Positions 39,657 through 49,489 of a DNA stretch of 64,000 nt are shown here, in pieces. How positions within the stretch are numbered: the first letter of the stretch is position 1; every line of letters begins with the position of its first letter. The notes beneath the pieces were generated by a model. It made no database searches, was not told the DNA's origin, and saw nothing but the letters and a program-made list of their open reading frames with translations. The translations under genes were made by a program, and so were the position numbers. The stretch covers positions 1 to 64,000 of the forward strand of contig NZ_LBMH01000001.1 in assembly GCF_001005305.1 (NCBI RefSeq), read 5' to 3'. The DNA comes from Kordia zhangzhouensis (GTDB lineage Bacteria; Bacteroidota; Bacteroidia; Flavobacteriales; Flavobacteriaceae).

Positions 39657-40708
39657 TTTGTCGCTATGATTGTGATTGGAATAATAAAAGTTTCTCCACT
39701 TACACCATAATTTACACGTACATATATTGTTTGCGATTGAGTATTATTTTGATACAGTGTTTGCGACAACATATTGACCTCTGCATCTGCGTCCATTTGT
39801 GTTTCGTAAAACGCAATACTATCATCTGATGTAAGTTCTGCTAAATCTTCAATTTGCAAGATACAAGGTATGTAATTTTCAAAGGCAAATTCAGAAATTC
39901 CAGAATTATCCACTATTTCACATTCAGAAAAAATTAATTCTGTACAGTAATTACCGTCACACTCTTTAGTTAGAATAAAACTGGTCGCATCATTTGTAAA
40001 ACGCATCAAATTGTTGGATAAAATTTCAGTTTTCCAATCAAAATTCCAATCATCAGCTGTTACTCCTTGATTCTCAAAAGTAACATTTGTATGCAATTCA
40101 TCTTCAATAAAATAAACAATCCAAGTTCCTTCATGCAATTCGCCATTATTGTAGAATTGTATTGTTCCATCGCTCGCAACATCAAAAACCGCATTTTCGT
40201 ATGTATTGACAGTTTGATCTTCATGCGACACCACCCAAACACATTCTTGAAGTAACAATTCGCAATTCCCTATTTGTTCTTCTTGATCTGCCGCTATACA
40301 ATCATCAATAGATTGTTTGAGTTCTTCTTTATTTTGAATCAAGAATTCTTCTCCATTATTTAAAATACTTTGAATAGGAAAATTGATTCCAATACTGTTC
40401 CCGCTGGCAATATTTCCCAATATAGAGCTAAATTGCTCATCGCTATGCACTATGTATTCACCAACCACCATTAAGCTTGCGTCAAACTCTAACATTGTAA
40501 ATGAATAGATAAATTGAATACACGTAATATCTTCGTCTGTATCTGTTTCCGCTACACGTGTAATTAGTTCAAATAACTCTGAATCTTTTTGAATAACATT
40601 TTCTAGCGCAACCGTTCCAACCTCTTCATTATCATCAAGATCTGAGCATGAGAAAAAACAAACACTCAAAAAAAGAACAAATATGATATTGTAAAAAAAT
40701 GGTTTCAT
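39650..40708 (-). CDS. lipoprotein in ECF sigma operon
   Basis: A 352-residue lipoprotein (signal ending LSVCFFSC, Cys21). The mature part is acidic with Cys in EDITCIQF, DDCIAAD, GNCELLLQECVW, ECDGNYC and SECEIV. The middle (about 155-250: TIQFYNNGELHEGTWIVY, RFTNDATSFILTKECDG) resembles lipocalin-like beta domains of Bacteroidota lipoproteins. No catalytic motif is seen. It is the first gene of the operon with the sigma factor and anti-sigma-like gene, preceded by an ECF-type promoter. It could be a surface sensor or an effector of the regulon. Confidence 0.65.
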   Translation of the reverse strand: MKPFFYNIIFVLFLSVCFFSCSDLDDNEEVGTVALENVIQKDSELFELITRVAETDTDEDITCIQFIYSFTMLEFDASLMVVGEYIVHSDEQFSSILGNIASGNSIGINFPIQSILNNGEEFLIQNKEELKQSIDDCIAADQEEQIGNCELLLQECVWVVSHEDQTVNTYENAVFDVASDGTIQFYNNGELHEGTWIVYFIEDELHTNVTFENQGVTADDWNFDWKTEILSNNLMRFTNDATSFILTKECDGNYCTELIFSECEIVDNSGISEFAFENYIPCILQIEDLAELTSDDSIAFYETQMDADAEVNMLSQTLYQNNTQSQTIYVRVNYGVSGETFIIPITIIATNC

Positions 40709-40739
40709 AGCAACAACGTTTTAATGGTTTCTATATATA

Positions 40740-40767
40740 TAGACGATTATTTTTTTGCAAAGGTTCC
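40740..40767 (-). promoter_or_regulatory. ECF-type promoter P1
   Basis: On the minus strand GGAACC (40767-40762), a 16-nt spacer and CGTCTA (40745-40740) form an ECF-type -35/-10 pair ending about 30 bp before the start codon at 40708. The same motif with identical spacing lies at 42221-42248; shared flanking bases include TCGGGAACCTTT and CTATATAyATAGAAACCA. Confidence 0.75.
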
Positions 40768-40783
40768 CGAAAAACAATTTTTT

Positions 40784-42193
40784 TTAGTTTAAAGTTGCTT
40801 CGTATATTTTCCAATCATGGAGTCCTTGCCCTGTCATATCTCCATAAATAACATACATTTTGTTATTTACAATACACATTTCTTCAATAGCTTCTAATCC
40901 ACTAGCATTTGGCAGATTATGTTGCAACTCTTGATATGTATTATTTAATGTATTAAAAACTCCAATATAACTTTCTCTGTTTGAAATACCCACAACCGTA
41001 TTCCCAGTAAATGTAATCCCTGCAACATAAATTAAGTTTTGGTAAGCTTTTACATAAGTCACGTTCATATTTTGATTCATCTCCAAGGTTTCTATGTTAC
41101 TTGGGTTGTCTAGTGGAATAATATAAATAGTATTCTGTGGCGGTTGTACTGCTGGGAAATCTGTAGCACCTCCAAAAACGTATAATTTATTGTTGATTAT
41201 AGTAGCATCTGCACCATATCTAGCTTCTGGCAATGTTGCAAAAGGTGTATACGTTTGTGTTGCCATATTAAACCTAAATATTTCTTTGGGATCACCCGTA
41301 TAATGACCTCCAACAATATAGATGTCATCGCCTTGTGCTGCAGTCCCGAAAACCGCTTGCCCAAAATTACCGCCAGCAGGGTAAGAATTAGGACTCGATG
41401 ATAAATCCAGCTCATAAAACTCAACTGTTTGTGTATTGACCATGGATAATTTATTATTTAAAACATGCAGTTTTTTATACACATAGTTATAACTACTTGT
41501 TATTTGTTCTGTTTCTGTTCCATTGACCAAATCAATTTTTAGTACTCTTTGCGATTGACTATTATTATAATACCCGTTATGAGCCAGATATATGCTTTGA
41601 TCACTATTCGCTCCGATCATTCCTGTTCCAAAAATTGGCAATGACGCATTTACTGTGAACGCTTCTGTAAATTGAAGTGAAGAGTTTTCAACTGACGCAT
41701 AGTCTTGTAGTGTTTTTGGTACCAGCGTGAGTTGTAATTCAATAGCATTTTCGACTTCAAAATTTGCTACAACTGAACCATTTTCCTGTATCCCGTAAGT
41801 CATATTTGAATTGGAAGAAAATTGAGTAGCACTTTCCGCAAGAAAGCTATATCCGTAATTTTCTGGCGCTTTGTAATAATCTTGTTTAGCCTCATTGGCA
41901 TTGGCGGCATCGTATTGAATAGCATCGCCTTGTCGCCACTCAATGTTGGTGTCTGAGAAGATAAATTCGTCATCTCTAACATTAAAATTGGAAGAAATGT
42001 TTATTGTATTTTGCCCGTTTTGCAAGATGGCTTGACTAATTCGCCATACTTTTTCGTTGGTTCCCGTTAACAGTTGTATACTTTCTGCGCGCAATGCATC
42101 CAAAGAAGTTTCATTTACAACAGGTGTGCTGCCATCATCAGACGAACAAGAAATCACACAAATTAACAGAAAGCTACATAGTATTTTTTTCAT
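40784..42193 (-). CDS. Kelch-repeat lipoprotein
   Basis: A 469-residue lipoprotein (signal MKKILCSFLLICVISC, Cys16). After an N-terminal domain (about 25-170) the C-terminal part has Kelch/propeller blades: DDIYIVGGHYTGDPKEIFRF, ADATIINNKLYVFGGATDFP and EEMCIVNNKMYVIYGDMTG. Propellers of this type bind partners or glycans and are not necessarily enzymes. It is preceded by an ECF-type promoter identical in spacing to that of the sigma operon downstream, so it is probably in the same regulon. Confidence 0.82.
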   Translation of the reverse strand: MKKILCSFLLICVISCSSDDGSTPVVNETSLDALRAESIQLLTGTNEKVWRISQAILQNGQNTINISSNFNVRDDEFIFSDTNIEWRQGDAIQYDAANANEAKQDYYKAPENYGYSFLAESATQFSSNSNMTYGIQENGSVVANFEVENAIELQLTLVPKTLQDYASVENSSLQFTEAFTVNASLPIFGTGMIGANSDQSIYLAHNGYYNNSQSQRVLKIDLVNGTETEQITSSYNYVYKKLHVLNNKLSMVNTQTVEFYELDLSSSPNSYPAGGNFGQAVFGTAAQGDDIYIVGGHYTGDPKEIFRFNMATQTYTPFATLPEARYGADATIINNKLYVFGGATDFPAVQPPQNTIYIIPLDNPSNIETLEMNQNMNVTYVKAYQNLIYVAGITFTGNTVVGISNRESYIGVFNTLNNTYQELQHNLPNASGLEAIEEMCIVNNKMYVIYGDMTGQGLHDWKIYEATLN

Positions 42194-42220
42194 AGAACTT
42201 TTTTTTGGTTTCTATGTATA

Positions 42221-42248
42221 TAGACGCGTTCTTTTTGAAAAAGGTTCC
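42221..42248 (-). promoter_or_regulatory. ECF-type promoter P2
   Basis: GGAACC (42248-42243) and CGTCTA (42226-42221) on the minus strand with a 16-nt spacer, 27 bp before the Kelch lipoprotein start. The motif, spacing and flanks match P1. Confidence 0.75.
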
Positions 42249-42265
42249 CGATAAGGCAAAAAAAA

Positions 42266-42289
42266 ATGCTCATCCGAAAAGATGAGCAT
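42266..42289 (-). terminator. rho-independent terminator
   Basis: A perfect 9-bp stem ATGCTCATC/GATGAGCAT with a 6-nt loop; on the minus strand it is followed by nine T residues. It ends the gene at 42313. Confidence 0.85.
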
Positions 42290-42312
42290 CTAAAAGTTTT
42301 ATAAAGTACGGT

Positions 42313-43095
42313 TTAGTTTTCTGCTGGTAAACCGATCGTTGAGATTCTATAATCTTTATCAAAACCGATTACTTTTTTATACACAAGGTAAAATGGCAAC
42401 TGTGCAAACGACATGGTAAATAAGACTCCGATTCCACATAAAATGAGTCCCACTATGTAAGCCATAATTCCGAATAACACCACAGACAAAAAGGTTATTC
42501 CCCATTTTTTGGTTCCTAAATTAAAAGATACGCTAATAATATCATTTGCGGTCATTTCTGGATTAAACGCAAAGAACAGCGTAAAAAATGTGATTGGAAT
42601 AATTACATAAAATAACGGCAAGTAGCATAACAACGCTGCTGGTATTGAGATTAAAATAGAAGCGCCGACTAAAACCGCCATTTTTTTGTAATATCTTTTT
42701 TGGAAATAGTAAAAATAATCATCATTTCCCAATTCGTCATGATCTTTCATTTTACAAATCCTAAAAAATGCTGCAGAAATCGCCATAGAAGCGACTCCTG
42801 AAATCAAAATAATTAAAAGGATTCCTACAATGAGTAGTAAAACCATTGGCAGTGCAGCAGCTGGCGCTACATCTTCACCCAATGCGCCTACTGTAACCCC
42901 AAAAAAACCTAACATCATAAATAGAGGAATATAGGAAATTAATACAATGATAAAACCTACGACAACTTGTAGCAATCGCGCAATAAATCCTTGCAACCAA
43001 ACTTTCTTAAAAAGCTCCATGGATTCGTTAAAAATGTCTCCAAAATCCAATGATGGAGCATTGTCGATTTTTTTTGTTAGTTCTTCTTTAGTCAT
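42313..43095 (-). CDS. multi-pass membrane protein
   Basis: A 260-residue protein starting at ATG 43095 (MTKEELTKKIDNAPSLDFGD); a longer reading to 43122 lacks support. It has about six membrane helices, including VVGFIIVLISYIPLFMMLGFF, MVLLLIVGILLIILISG, ALLCYLPLFYVIIPITFFTLF and ILCGIGVLFTMSFAQLPFYL. The start DFGDIFNESMELFKKVW is typical of a Bacteroidota membrane family without assigned function. It is monocistronic with a strong terminator. Confidence 0.7.
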   Translation of the reverse strand: MTKEELTKKIDNAPSLDFGDIFNESMELFKKVWLQGFIARLLQVVVGFIIVLISYIPLFMMLGFFGVTVGALGEDVAPAAALPMVLLLIVGILLIILISGVASMAISAAFFRICKMKDHDELGNDDYFYYFQKRYYKKMAVLVGASILISIPAALLCYLPLFYVIIPITFFTLFFAFNPEMTANDIISVSFNLGTKKWGITFLSVVLFGIMAYIVGLILCGIGVLFTMSFAQLPFYLVYKKVIGFDKDYRISTIGLPAEN

Positions 43096-43215
43096 ATTAA
43101 AATAATGGTTGATTCTACACAAAAATAGCAGAATAATTGAGAGAGCCTTTATTTTTTAGAAAAAAACTCACAAACTATTTAACATGTCATTATGTCATAT
43201 ATTTTGAAATAATTC

Positions 43216-43223
43216 TATCTTTG
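43216..43223 (+). promoter_or_regulatory. -7 box upstream of miaB
   Basis: TATCTTTG matches the Bacteroidota -7 consensus, 41 bp upstream of the miaB start codon. Confidence 0.55.
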
Positions 43224-43264
43224 CATCTTAATTCAAACTTATTTAGAGTTCAGCATATATTTTC

Positions 43265-44710
43265 ATGGAGAAGATTATAGACGAAAGCAAGCAAGGAGAA
43301 CGTATCGTATTGGAACATAATCCAGAAAACACGAGAAAGTTATATATAGAAAGTTACGGTTGTCAAATGAATTTTTCTGATAGTGAAATCGTTGCTTCCA
43401 TCCTAGCCAAAGAAGGATTCAATACCACAGATCAATTGGAAGAAGCTGATTTGGTATTAGTAAACACTTGTTCAATTCGAGATAAAGCCGAACAAACCGT
43501 TCGCAAACGCTTGGAAAAATACAATGCGGTAAAAAAGCAAAATCCAACAATGAAGGTAGGCGTTTTGGGATGCATGGCAGAACGCTTAAAAAGTAAGTTC
43601 TTAGAAGAAGAAAAAATCGTCGATATGGTTGTGGGACCAGATGCCTACAAAGACTTACCTAACCTTGTACAGGAAATTGATGAAGGTCGCAACGCTGTCA
43701 ATGTTATTCTATCAAAAGAAGAAACTTATGGAGATATTTCTCCAGTACGTTTAAACAGCAACGGAATTACTGCCTTGGTATCTATCACACGAGGATGTGA
43801 CAACATGTGTACGTTTTGTGTAGTTCCGTTTACACGTGGTCGTGAACGCAGTCGTGATCCGCAATCTATTTTAGAAGAAATTAAAGAACTTGTAAGTAAA
43901 AACTATAAAGAAGTAACGCTATTAGGGCAAAATGTAGACAGCTATTTATGGTATGGTGGCGGATTGAAAAAAGATTTTGACAAAGCATCGGAAATGCAAA
44001 AAGCTACTGCTGTTGATTTTGCAAAACTGTTAGATATGGTAGCAACTACTTTTCCAAAATTACGTATTCGATTTTCTACATCAAATCCACAGGATATGCA
44101 TGAAAATGTGTTGCGCATTATGGCTAAACATCGCAACATTTGTAATTACATTCACCTACCTGTACAAAGTGGAAGCAATCGTATTTTAAAAGAAATGAAT
44201 CGCTTACACACACGTGAAGAATACTTTAAATTAATTGATAAGATTCGAGAAATACTTCCTGAATGTGGAATCTCTCAAGATATGATTGCTGGTTTTCCAA
44301 CAGAAGCGGAAGAAGATCACCAAGATACCCTATCATTGATGGAATATGTAAAATATGACTTTGGTTATATGTTTGCCTACTCAGAACGTCCTGGAACACT
44401 TGCCGCACGAAAAATGGAAGACGATGTTCCAGAAACTGTAAAAAAACGTAGACTATCTGAAATTATCGCGTTGCAACAAGAACATGGAGCAATGCGAACC
44501 AAGGCACAATTAGGAAAAGTAAAAGAAGTACTTATTGAAGGAACGTCCAAAAAGTCTAAAGAGCATTGGATGGGACGTACTTCCGAAAACACAGTAGTGG
44601 TTTTTCCTAAAGAAAACTATCAACCTGGCGATTTTGTCAATGTTAAAATTATAGACTGTACTTCTGCCACATTAATTGGAGAAGCTGTAAGCTTTTCAGA
44701 AAATAATTAA
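43265..44710 (+). CDS. miaB: tRNA-2-methylthio-N6-dimethylallyladenosine synthase MiaB
   Basis: A 481-residue methylthiotransferase. The N-terminal UPF0004 domain has Cys in [26 protein letters not shown] and [10 protein letters not shown] (auxiliary cluster). The radical SAM cluster is in [20 protein letters not shown] and a C-terminal TRAM domain follows. It converts i6A37 to ms2i6A37 in tRNAs reading UNN codons. It is the first gene of a co-directional run to secG, with the lipoprotein pair inserted after it. Confidence 0.97.
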   Translation: MEKIIDESKQGERIVLEHNPENTRKLYIESYGCQMNFSDSEIVASILAKEGFNTTDQLEEADLVLVNTCSIRDKAEQTVRKRLEKYNAVKKQNPTMKVGVLGCMAERLKSKFLEEEKIVDMVVGPDAYKDLPNLVQEIDEGRNAVNVILSKEETYGDISPVRLNSNGITALVSITRGCDNMCTFCVVPFTRGRERSRDPQSILEEIKELVSKNYKEVTLLGQNVDSYLWYGGGLKKDFDKASEMQKATAVDFAKLLDMVATTFPKLRIRFSTSNPQDMHENVLRIMAKHRNICNYIHLPVQSGSNRILKEMNRLHTREEYFKLIDKIREILPECGISQDMIAGFPTEAEEDHQDTLSLMEYVKYDFGYMFAYSERPGTLAARKMEDDVPETVKKRRLSEIIALQQEHGAMRTKAQLGKVKEVLIEGTSKKSKEHWMGRTSENTVVVFPKENYQPGDFVNVKIIDCTSATLIGEAVSFSENN

Positions 44711-44731
44711 GAATCAACCAAAACCAATAAC

Positions 44732-45673
44732 ATGAAAAAAACTTTTCTAATTACGTCAATCATCTTAGCTTTTTGCTGCTTTTCTTGCAACGATGAACTA
44801 CTCGATAGCAATATTGTGGTTCAAGACCCAACCAATAATAGTGGCGGAAATAACGGTGGTGGAAACGGAAACGGTGGCGGAAACAGCACTACAACATTGA
44901 GTGCCTATTCGTTAGATTCTACCTCCAACGTGCCTATTTTTGGAGAAATTACTATTAACTCTGATTTTATTATCTCTAATAATGTCGTTCTTTCTGCAAA
45001 TGTTGAGACCGTTGCATTCGGCACATCTGTTAATGGTGTTAGTACAATCACGAGAGACAACAATGGTAAGATTGTTCAAGTAGAAACAACCTCAGGAACT
45101 ACCGTTTCTAATAGAACAACCATTACATATTCAGGCGATAATATTAGTCAGATTATGTATGAAGATCTCGAAGATGCTACTGAAAATTATACCTATACGT
45201 TTGCGTATAGCGGAACTACAGTAACTAGGACGAATGCTCCTGCAGATGAGTCGGCTGTGTTTACCTTTAATTCAAATAGTCAATTGATTTCAAAAGAATC
45301 TTTTTCAGGCACCAATAGTACACAATTAGAAACACTTACATACAGCGGCGGAAATTGCATAAGTTCAACCGTTAGCGGAAGTAATCCTGGCAACAATACA
45401 TTTTCATATGACGCATTTACCAATCCATTGCAAACGGCTTTCAACGATCAGTATTTACTTTCTATTTTTGAGAGTGAAAACAATGAACAAGTTGCTACTC
45501 TAATCGCTACGTTGCACGGTACGAACAACTGGACTGGTATCCAGACCAACCAAGGAAATGTTAATTTCACAATCACTTACGACGCTAACAATAAAATTAC
45601 TGCGCGAGATTCAAGTTTCGATTTGGGCGACGGTGTTGTCATTTCTCAATCAGAAGTATTTACATATCAATAA
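44732..45673 (+). CDS. lipoprotein, tandem paralog 1
   Basis: A 313-residue lipoprotein (signal ending AFCCFSC) with a low-complexity Gly/Asn linker after the lipid anchor (about 35-55) and a strand-rich domain with YD-repeat-like spacing (STITRDNNGKIVQVE, TTITYSGDNISQIMYEDLED). It is clearly paralogous to the next gene: both share RxVTQVxT-like segments, xMYEDLxD and a DANNKI/DASNRI ending. No function is recognised. It lies 21 bp after miaB in the same direction. Confidence 0.65.
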   Translation: MKKTFLITSIILAFCCFSCNDELLDSNIVVQDPTNNSGGNNGGGNGNGGGNSTTTLSAYSLDSTSNVPIFGEITINSDFIISNNVVLSANVETVAFGTSVNGVSTITRDNNGKIVQVETTSGTTVSNRTTITYSGDNISQIMYEDLEDATENYTYTFAYSGTTVTRTNAPADESAVFTFNSNSQLISKESFSGTNSTQLETLTYSGGNCISSTVSGSNPGNNTFSYDAFTNPLQTAFNDQYLLSIFESENNEQVATLIATLHGTNNWTGIQTNQGNVNFTITYDANNKITARDSSFDLGDGVVISQSEVFTYQ

Positions 45674-45682
45674 TCTTTTTAG

Positions 45683-46672
45683 ATGAAAAAAGTACACACA
45701 TACGTTTCTATTTTACTGTTACTAATTTGTTTTTCATGTAATAATGAACCATATGATGGCGACATAATCATTGAAACACCAACTACGGGAACTCCAACAG
45801 ATCCTACCAATCCTGATCCAGTTAATCCAAATCCAACAGATCCAACAACACCTGGAGCATCAATGCAATTAGCTGATTATGATTACATCAAAACTTTCAC
45901 CTCAACTCCAGGCAATGAAACCTCGTTTACTGCAGATTTTGTAATCAATGCAAACAATCAATTTTTAGCACAAAACACCACATTTACCTTTTTAGGAACT
46001 ACCGTAAATGGAACTGCCAATATACTACGCGATGAAAATAGCAGAGTTACACAAGTTCGCACAACAGTTGATGGAACAATTGTAAACCGCACGATTGTAA
46101 CATACAATCTTGACAAGATAACAGAGATTAGATATGAAGACCTACAAGATTCTTCTGAAGACTACACCTTTACCTTTATTCATCTTAATAATGTGATTAC
46201 ACGAACCAAAGAGAATACTAATTCAACGACAAAATTTACCTTTGATGACACTACAAATAAGTTGATTTTAAGAGAAACAATGGAAAATGGAAATGTAGTC
46301 AAAACAGAAACAATCTCTTACGATACTAATGGCAACTTATCATCTGCGGTCATTACAGGACAGGATGCTAATACGTTCACTTATTCATATGACACCACGG
46401 CAAATCCATTATTAAGTTCGCTTAATGATTTGTATTTATTCTCCATTTTAAATGATGAATATGACGACCAATATGAACATTGGCAAGCCATTATATACAG
46501 TACCAACAATGTAACCTCTGCAAACACGTTGCAGGGCAACTCAAACCTAACTATTGAATACGACGCTAGCAATCGAATCATCAGTAGAAATGGAACCATT
46601 TTCTCATCACTTCCAAGTATTTCTAATGATGTAACCATTACTATTGATGAGCAATTTCAATACATAAACTAA
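45683..46672 (+). CDS. lipoprotein, tandem paralog 2
   Basis: A 329-residue lipoprotein (signal ending LLLICFSC) with a Pro/Thr/Asn/Asp-rich linker (PTDPTNPDPVNPNPTDPTT) and a domain similar to the preceding protein (ANILRDENSRVTQVRTTVDG, ITEIRYEDLQDSSEDYTFTF). It starts 9 bp after its paralog, consistent with tandem duplication in one operon. No function is recognised. Confidence 0.65.
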   Translation: MKKVHTYVSILLLLICFSCNNEPYDGDIIIETPTTGTPTDPTNPDPVNPNPTDPTTPGASMQLADYDYIKTFTSTPGNETSFTADFVINANNQFLAQNTTFTFLGTTVNGTANILRDENSRVTQVRTTVDGTIVNRTIVTYNLDKITEIRYEDLQDSSEDYTFTFIHLNNVITRTKENTNSTTKFTFDDTTNKLILRETMENGNVVKTETISYDTNGNLSSAVITGQDANTFTYSYDTTANPLLSSLNDLYLFSILNDEYDDQYEHWQAIIYSTNNVTSANTLQGNSNLTIEYDASNRIISRNGTIFSSLPSISNDVTITIDEQFQYIN

Positions 46673-46689
46673 AAAATAACCACAAACAC

Positions 46690-47949
46690 ATGGAATCCAT
46701 ACAAGCGATTAAACAACGTTTTGGAATCATCGGAAACGATGCAGGGCTCAATCGTGCTATTGAAAAAGCAATGCAAGTGGCACCGACAGATATCTCTGTA
46801 TTGGTAACTGGTGAAAGTGGTGTTGGAAAAGAAAGTATCCCCAAAATAATTCACTCTTTATCACACAGAAAACACGGAAAATATATTGCTGTAAACTGTG
46901 GCGCAATTCCTGAAGGAACAATCGATAGTGAACTATTTGGACACGAAAAAGGCGCTTTTACCGGTGCTACGCAAACACGTAGTGGTTACTTTGAAGTAGC
47001 CGATAACGGAACTATCTTTTTAGATGAAGTAGGTGAATTACCTCTTACCACACAAGTACGTTTATTACGTGTATTAGAAAATGGAGAATTTATCAAAGTA
47101 GGTTCTTCCAAAGTACAAAAAACAAATGTGCGAATTGTAGCAGCTACAAATGTTAACATGTTTGAAGCAATCAAAAAAGGTAAATTCAGAGAAGACCTCT
47201 ACTATCGTTTAAGTACTGTGGAAATTCACCTTCCGCCATTGCGCGCTCGAAAAGAGGATATTCATTTATTATTTCGAAAATTCGCTTCTGATTTTGCAAT
47301 GAAGTATAAAATGCCTGCAATCCGTTTGGATGACAATGCTACCGAACTGCTTAAAAAATATCGTTGGAGCGGAAATATTAGACAACTACGCAATGTAGCC
47401 GAACAAATTTCTGTATTAGAAGAAAAAAGAACTATTACATTTGACACATTGCGTCAATATTTGCCAAACACAACAGGCAATTTACCTGCAGTAGTAGAAA
47501 ACTCAAAAAGCGAGAGCGATTTCAGTTCAGAACGAGAAATTCTTTACAAAGTTCTTTTTGATATGAAGAGCGATTTGAACGACTTGAAAAAGCTCACCAT
47601 GGAACTCATGCAAAACGGAGTTTCTCAAAAAGTGAAGGATGACAACGAAAGTCTCATTCAAAAAATTTACGGTGATGAAGATAGCAATGAAATCTTCCAT
47701 GAAGAAGAAAACGAATCTCCTGTAAAACTACTGTCCATTCCTTCGGAGGTAACAGTAATGCCCGAAACCGACAAGTATCATTTTGCTGAAGATGTAGAAG
47801 AAGAAGAAACACTATCGCTACATGACAAAGAATTAGAACTCATCAAAAAAGCGTTAGAACGAAATAAAGGAAAGCGCAAAGCTGCCGCGAAAGAACTGGG
47901 AATTTCCGAACGTACATTGTACCGAAAGATTAAACAATTTGACTTATAA
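46690..47949 (+). CDS. sigma-54 interaction domain transcription factor
   Basis: A 419-residue bacterial enhancer-binding protein made of only an AAA+ domain and a Fis-type helix-turn-helix. Walker A is GESGVGKE (41-48), the sigma-54 contact loop is GAFTGA (88-93), Walker B is TIFLDEVGEL (108-117), and the recognition helix is in KAAAKELGISERTLYRKIKQ. No receiver, GAF or PAS domain precedes the AAA+ module, so control must come from a partner or expression level. It lies in the conserved Flavobacteriia order before lptE and secG. A sigma-54-like promoter at 49926 is a nearby candidate target. Confidence 0.93.
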   Translation: MESIQAIKQRFGIIGNDAGLNRAIEKAMQVAPTDISVLVTGESGVGKESIPKIIHSLSHRKHGKYIAVNCGAIPEGTIDSELFGHEKGAFTGATQTRSGYFEVADNGTIFLDEVGELPLTTQVRLLRVLENGEFIKVGSSKVQKTNVRIVAATNVNMFEAIKKGKFREDLYYRLSTVEIHLPPLRARKEDIHLLFRKFASDFAMKYKMPAIRLDDNATELLKKYRWSGNIRQLRNVAEQISVLEEKRTITFDTLRQYLPNTTGNLPAVVENSKSESDFSSEREILYKVLFDMKSDLNDLKKLTMELMQNGVSQKVKDDNESLIQKIYGDEDSNEIFHEEENESPVKLLSIPSEVTVMPETDKYHFAEDVEEEETLSLHDKELELIKKALERNKGKRKAAAKELGISERTLYRKIKQFDL

Positions 47950-47959
47950 AAAATAATTC

Positions 47960-48463
47960 ATGAAAAAGATACATATCCTATTAATTTTACTAGTTGGAGC
48001 AATTTCAGTGACCAGTTGTGGCATTTATAACTTTACTGGAACAGGCGACCTAAATGCTGAAACCTATCAAGTAAACTTTTTTCAGAACAATGCACCAATT
48101 GTAGAACCTGGATTAGATCGTGATTTTACTTTAGCGCTACAAGACCTGATTTTAAATCAAACTAGTTTAGATCTTGTACGTGCTAATGGCGATTTGGTAT
48201 ATGAAGGAGAAATTGTAGAATATCGCGTTTCGCCTATGAGTGCTACTGCAAATAATACGGCTGCACAAAACCGATTAACTATTGGTGTACAAGTACGTTT
48301 TACACATAAAAACAAACCTGAAGACGATTTTGATCAGCGATTTTCGTTCTTTTACGATTATCCAGCTTCTACACAGTTAACAGCTATTCAATCAACAGCT
48401 CATCAGGAAATTTTTGAACGTTTAACCTTAGATATTTTTAATGCTAGCCTAGCAAAATGGTAA
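47960..48463 (+). CDS. lptE: LPS-assembly lipoprotein LptE
   Basis: A 167-residue lipoprotein (signal ending GAISVTSC) with GIYNFTGTGDLNAETYQVNF and a RDFTLALQDLILNQTSLDL segment typical of Bacteroidota LptE. It forms the outer-membrane LPS translocon with LptD, acting as plug and chaperone. It is 10 bp after the sigma-54 regulator and 1 bp before the next gene, so it is in one operon with both. Confidence 0.85.
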   Translation: MKKIHILLILLVGAISVTSCGIYNFTGTGDLNAETYQVNFFQNNAPIVEPGLDRDFTLALQDLILNQTSLDLVRANGDLVYEGEIVEYRVSPMSATANNTAAQNRLTIGVQVRFTHKNKPEDDFDQRFSFFYDYPASTQLTAIQSTAHQEIFERLTLDIFNASLAKW

Positions 48464-48464
48464 T

Positions 48465-49484
48465 ATGAACATCTCTGATTTTACATATATCCTACAAAAT
48501 CCTAAACACATCAATGCTTCACAAACAGAAGCGATTGACGCTATTATCAAAGAGTTTCCTTACTTTCAAGCGGCGCGTGTCATCTATTTAAAAGGATTAA
48601 AAAATCAAGATAGTTTCAAGTACAATCAACACTTAAAAACTACGGCTGCTTACACTACCGACCGTAGCATATTATTTGATTTTATTACTTCTAAAAACTT
48701 TGAGCAGCACAAAACTTCAAATGAACTCAAGGAACTTCACAATCAAACCAAAGAAATTGAAGTTGAAGTAGAAAACGTAACTGTAAATCAAAATCTTCAA
48801 ATAGAAGATGCGATTAAAACAAAAATTCAAGAAGCAGAAGCAATTCTTGATCCCAACCTATTTCAACCAAAAACAAGTATTCCAATTGCTGCAAATCCCA
48901 AAGTTGAAGAAGAAGCGGATCAAGCAAAAGATGTAAAATCAAAGAAAAAGAACAAAAAGAAGAAGGAGAAAAAACAGAAAGAGAAAAAAATTGCACATAC
49001 TGTTGATGAAAAATTGAAATCTCCTGAAGAAACACTGCAACTCGGGAAACCTCTTGCATTTGACAAAAAAGAAAAACATTCATTTACAGAATGGCTTCAA
49101 TTAACAAGTTTTCAACCAATCAATCGTTCCTCAAAGACCGATAATGAAACTATTCCTAAAAAAAAGAAAACCAAAGAGCAAGTAAAAACTAATGTGTCTG
49201 TAGATGAAAAAAAGAAACGATTTGAACTAATTGACAAGTTTATTGACACAAATCCGAAGATAAAACCCAAGCCTACACTTGAAAAAACAATCAACTTAGC
49301 CAACGAATCTAGCGTAGACCAATCAGTACTTATGACTGAAACATTGGCCAAAGTATACCTTGAACAAAAGAAATATAAAAAAGCAATTACAGCTTATAAT
49401 ATTTTAATTTTGAAATATCCAGAAAAAAGTGGTTTCTTTGCAGACCAAATTCGAGCAATAAAAAAATTACAACAAAATAATTAA
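48465..49484 (+). CDS. hypothetical protein with Lys-rich centre and C-terminal TPR-like region
   Basis: A 339-residue cytosolic protein lying between lptE and secG, an order conserved in Flavobacteriia. The N-terminus is helical (ISDFTYILQNPKHINASQTE, AIIKEFPYFQAARVIYLKGL). The centre (about 150-180 and 225-250) is almost pure Lys/Glu, and the C-terminus has a TPR-like hairpin (LAKVYLEQKKYKKAITAYNI). No enzymatic motif is visible and no function is known to me. Confidence 0.75.
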   Translation: MNISDFTYILQNPKHINASQTEAIDAIIKEFPYFQAARVIYLKGLKNQDSFKYNQHLKTTAAYTTDRSILFDFITSKNFEQHKTSNELKELHNQTKEIEVEVENVTVNQNLQIEDAIKTKIQEAEAILDPNLFQPKTSIPIAANPKVEEEADQAKDVKSKKKNKKKKEKKQKEKKIAHTVDEKLKSPEETLQLGKPLAFDKKEKHSFTEWLQLTSFQPINRSSKTDNETIPKKKKTKEQVKTNVSVDEKKKRFELIDKFIDTNPKIKPKPTLEKTINLANESSVDQSVLMTETLAKVYLEQKKYKKAITAYNILILKYPEKSGFFADQIRAIKKLQQNN

Positions 49485-49489
49485 TAAAA

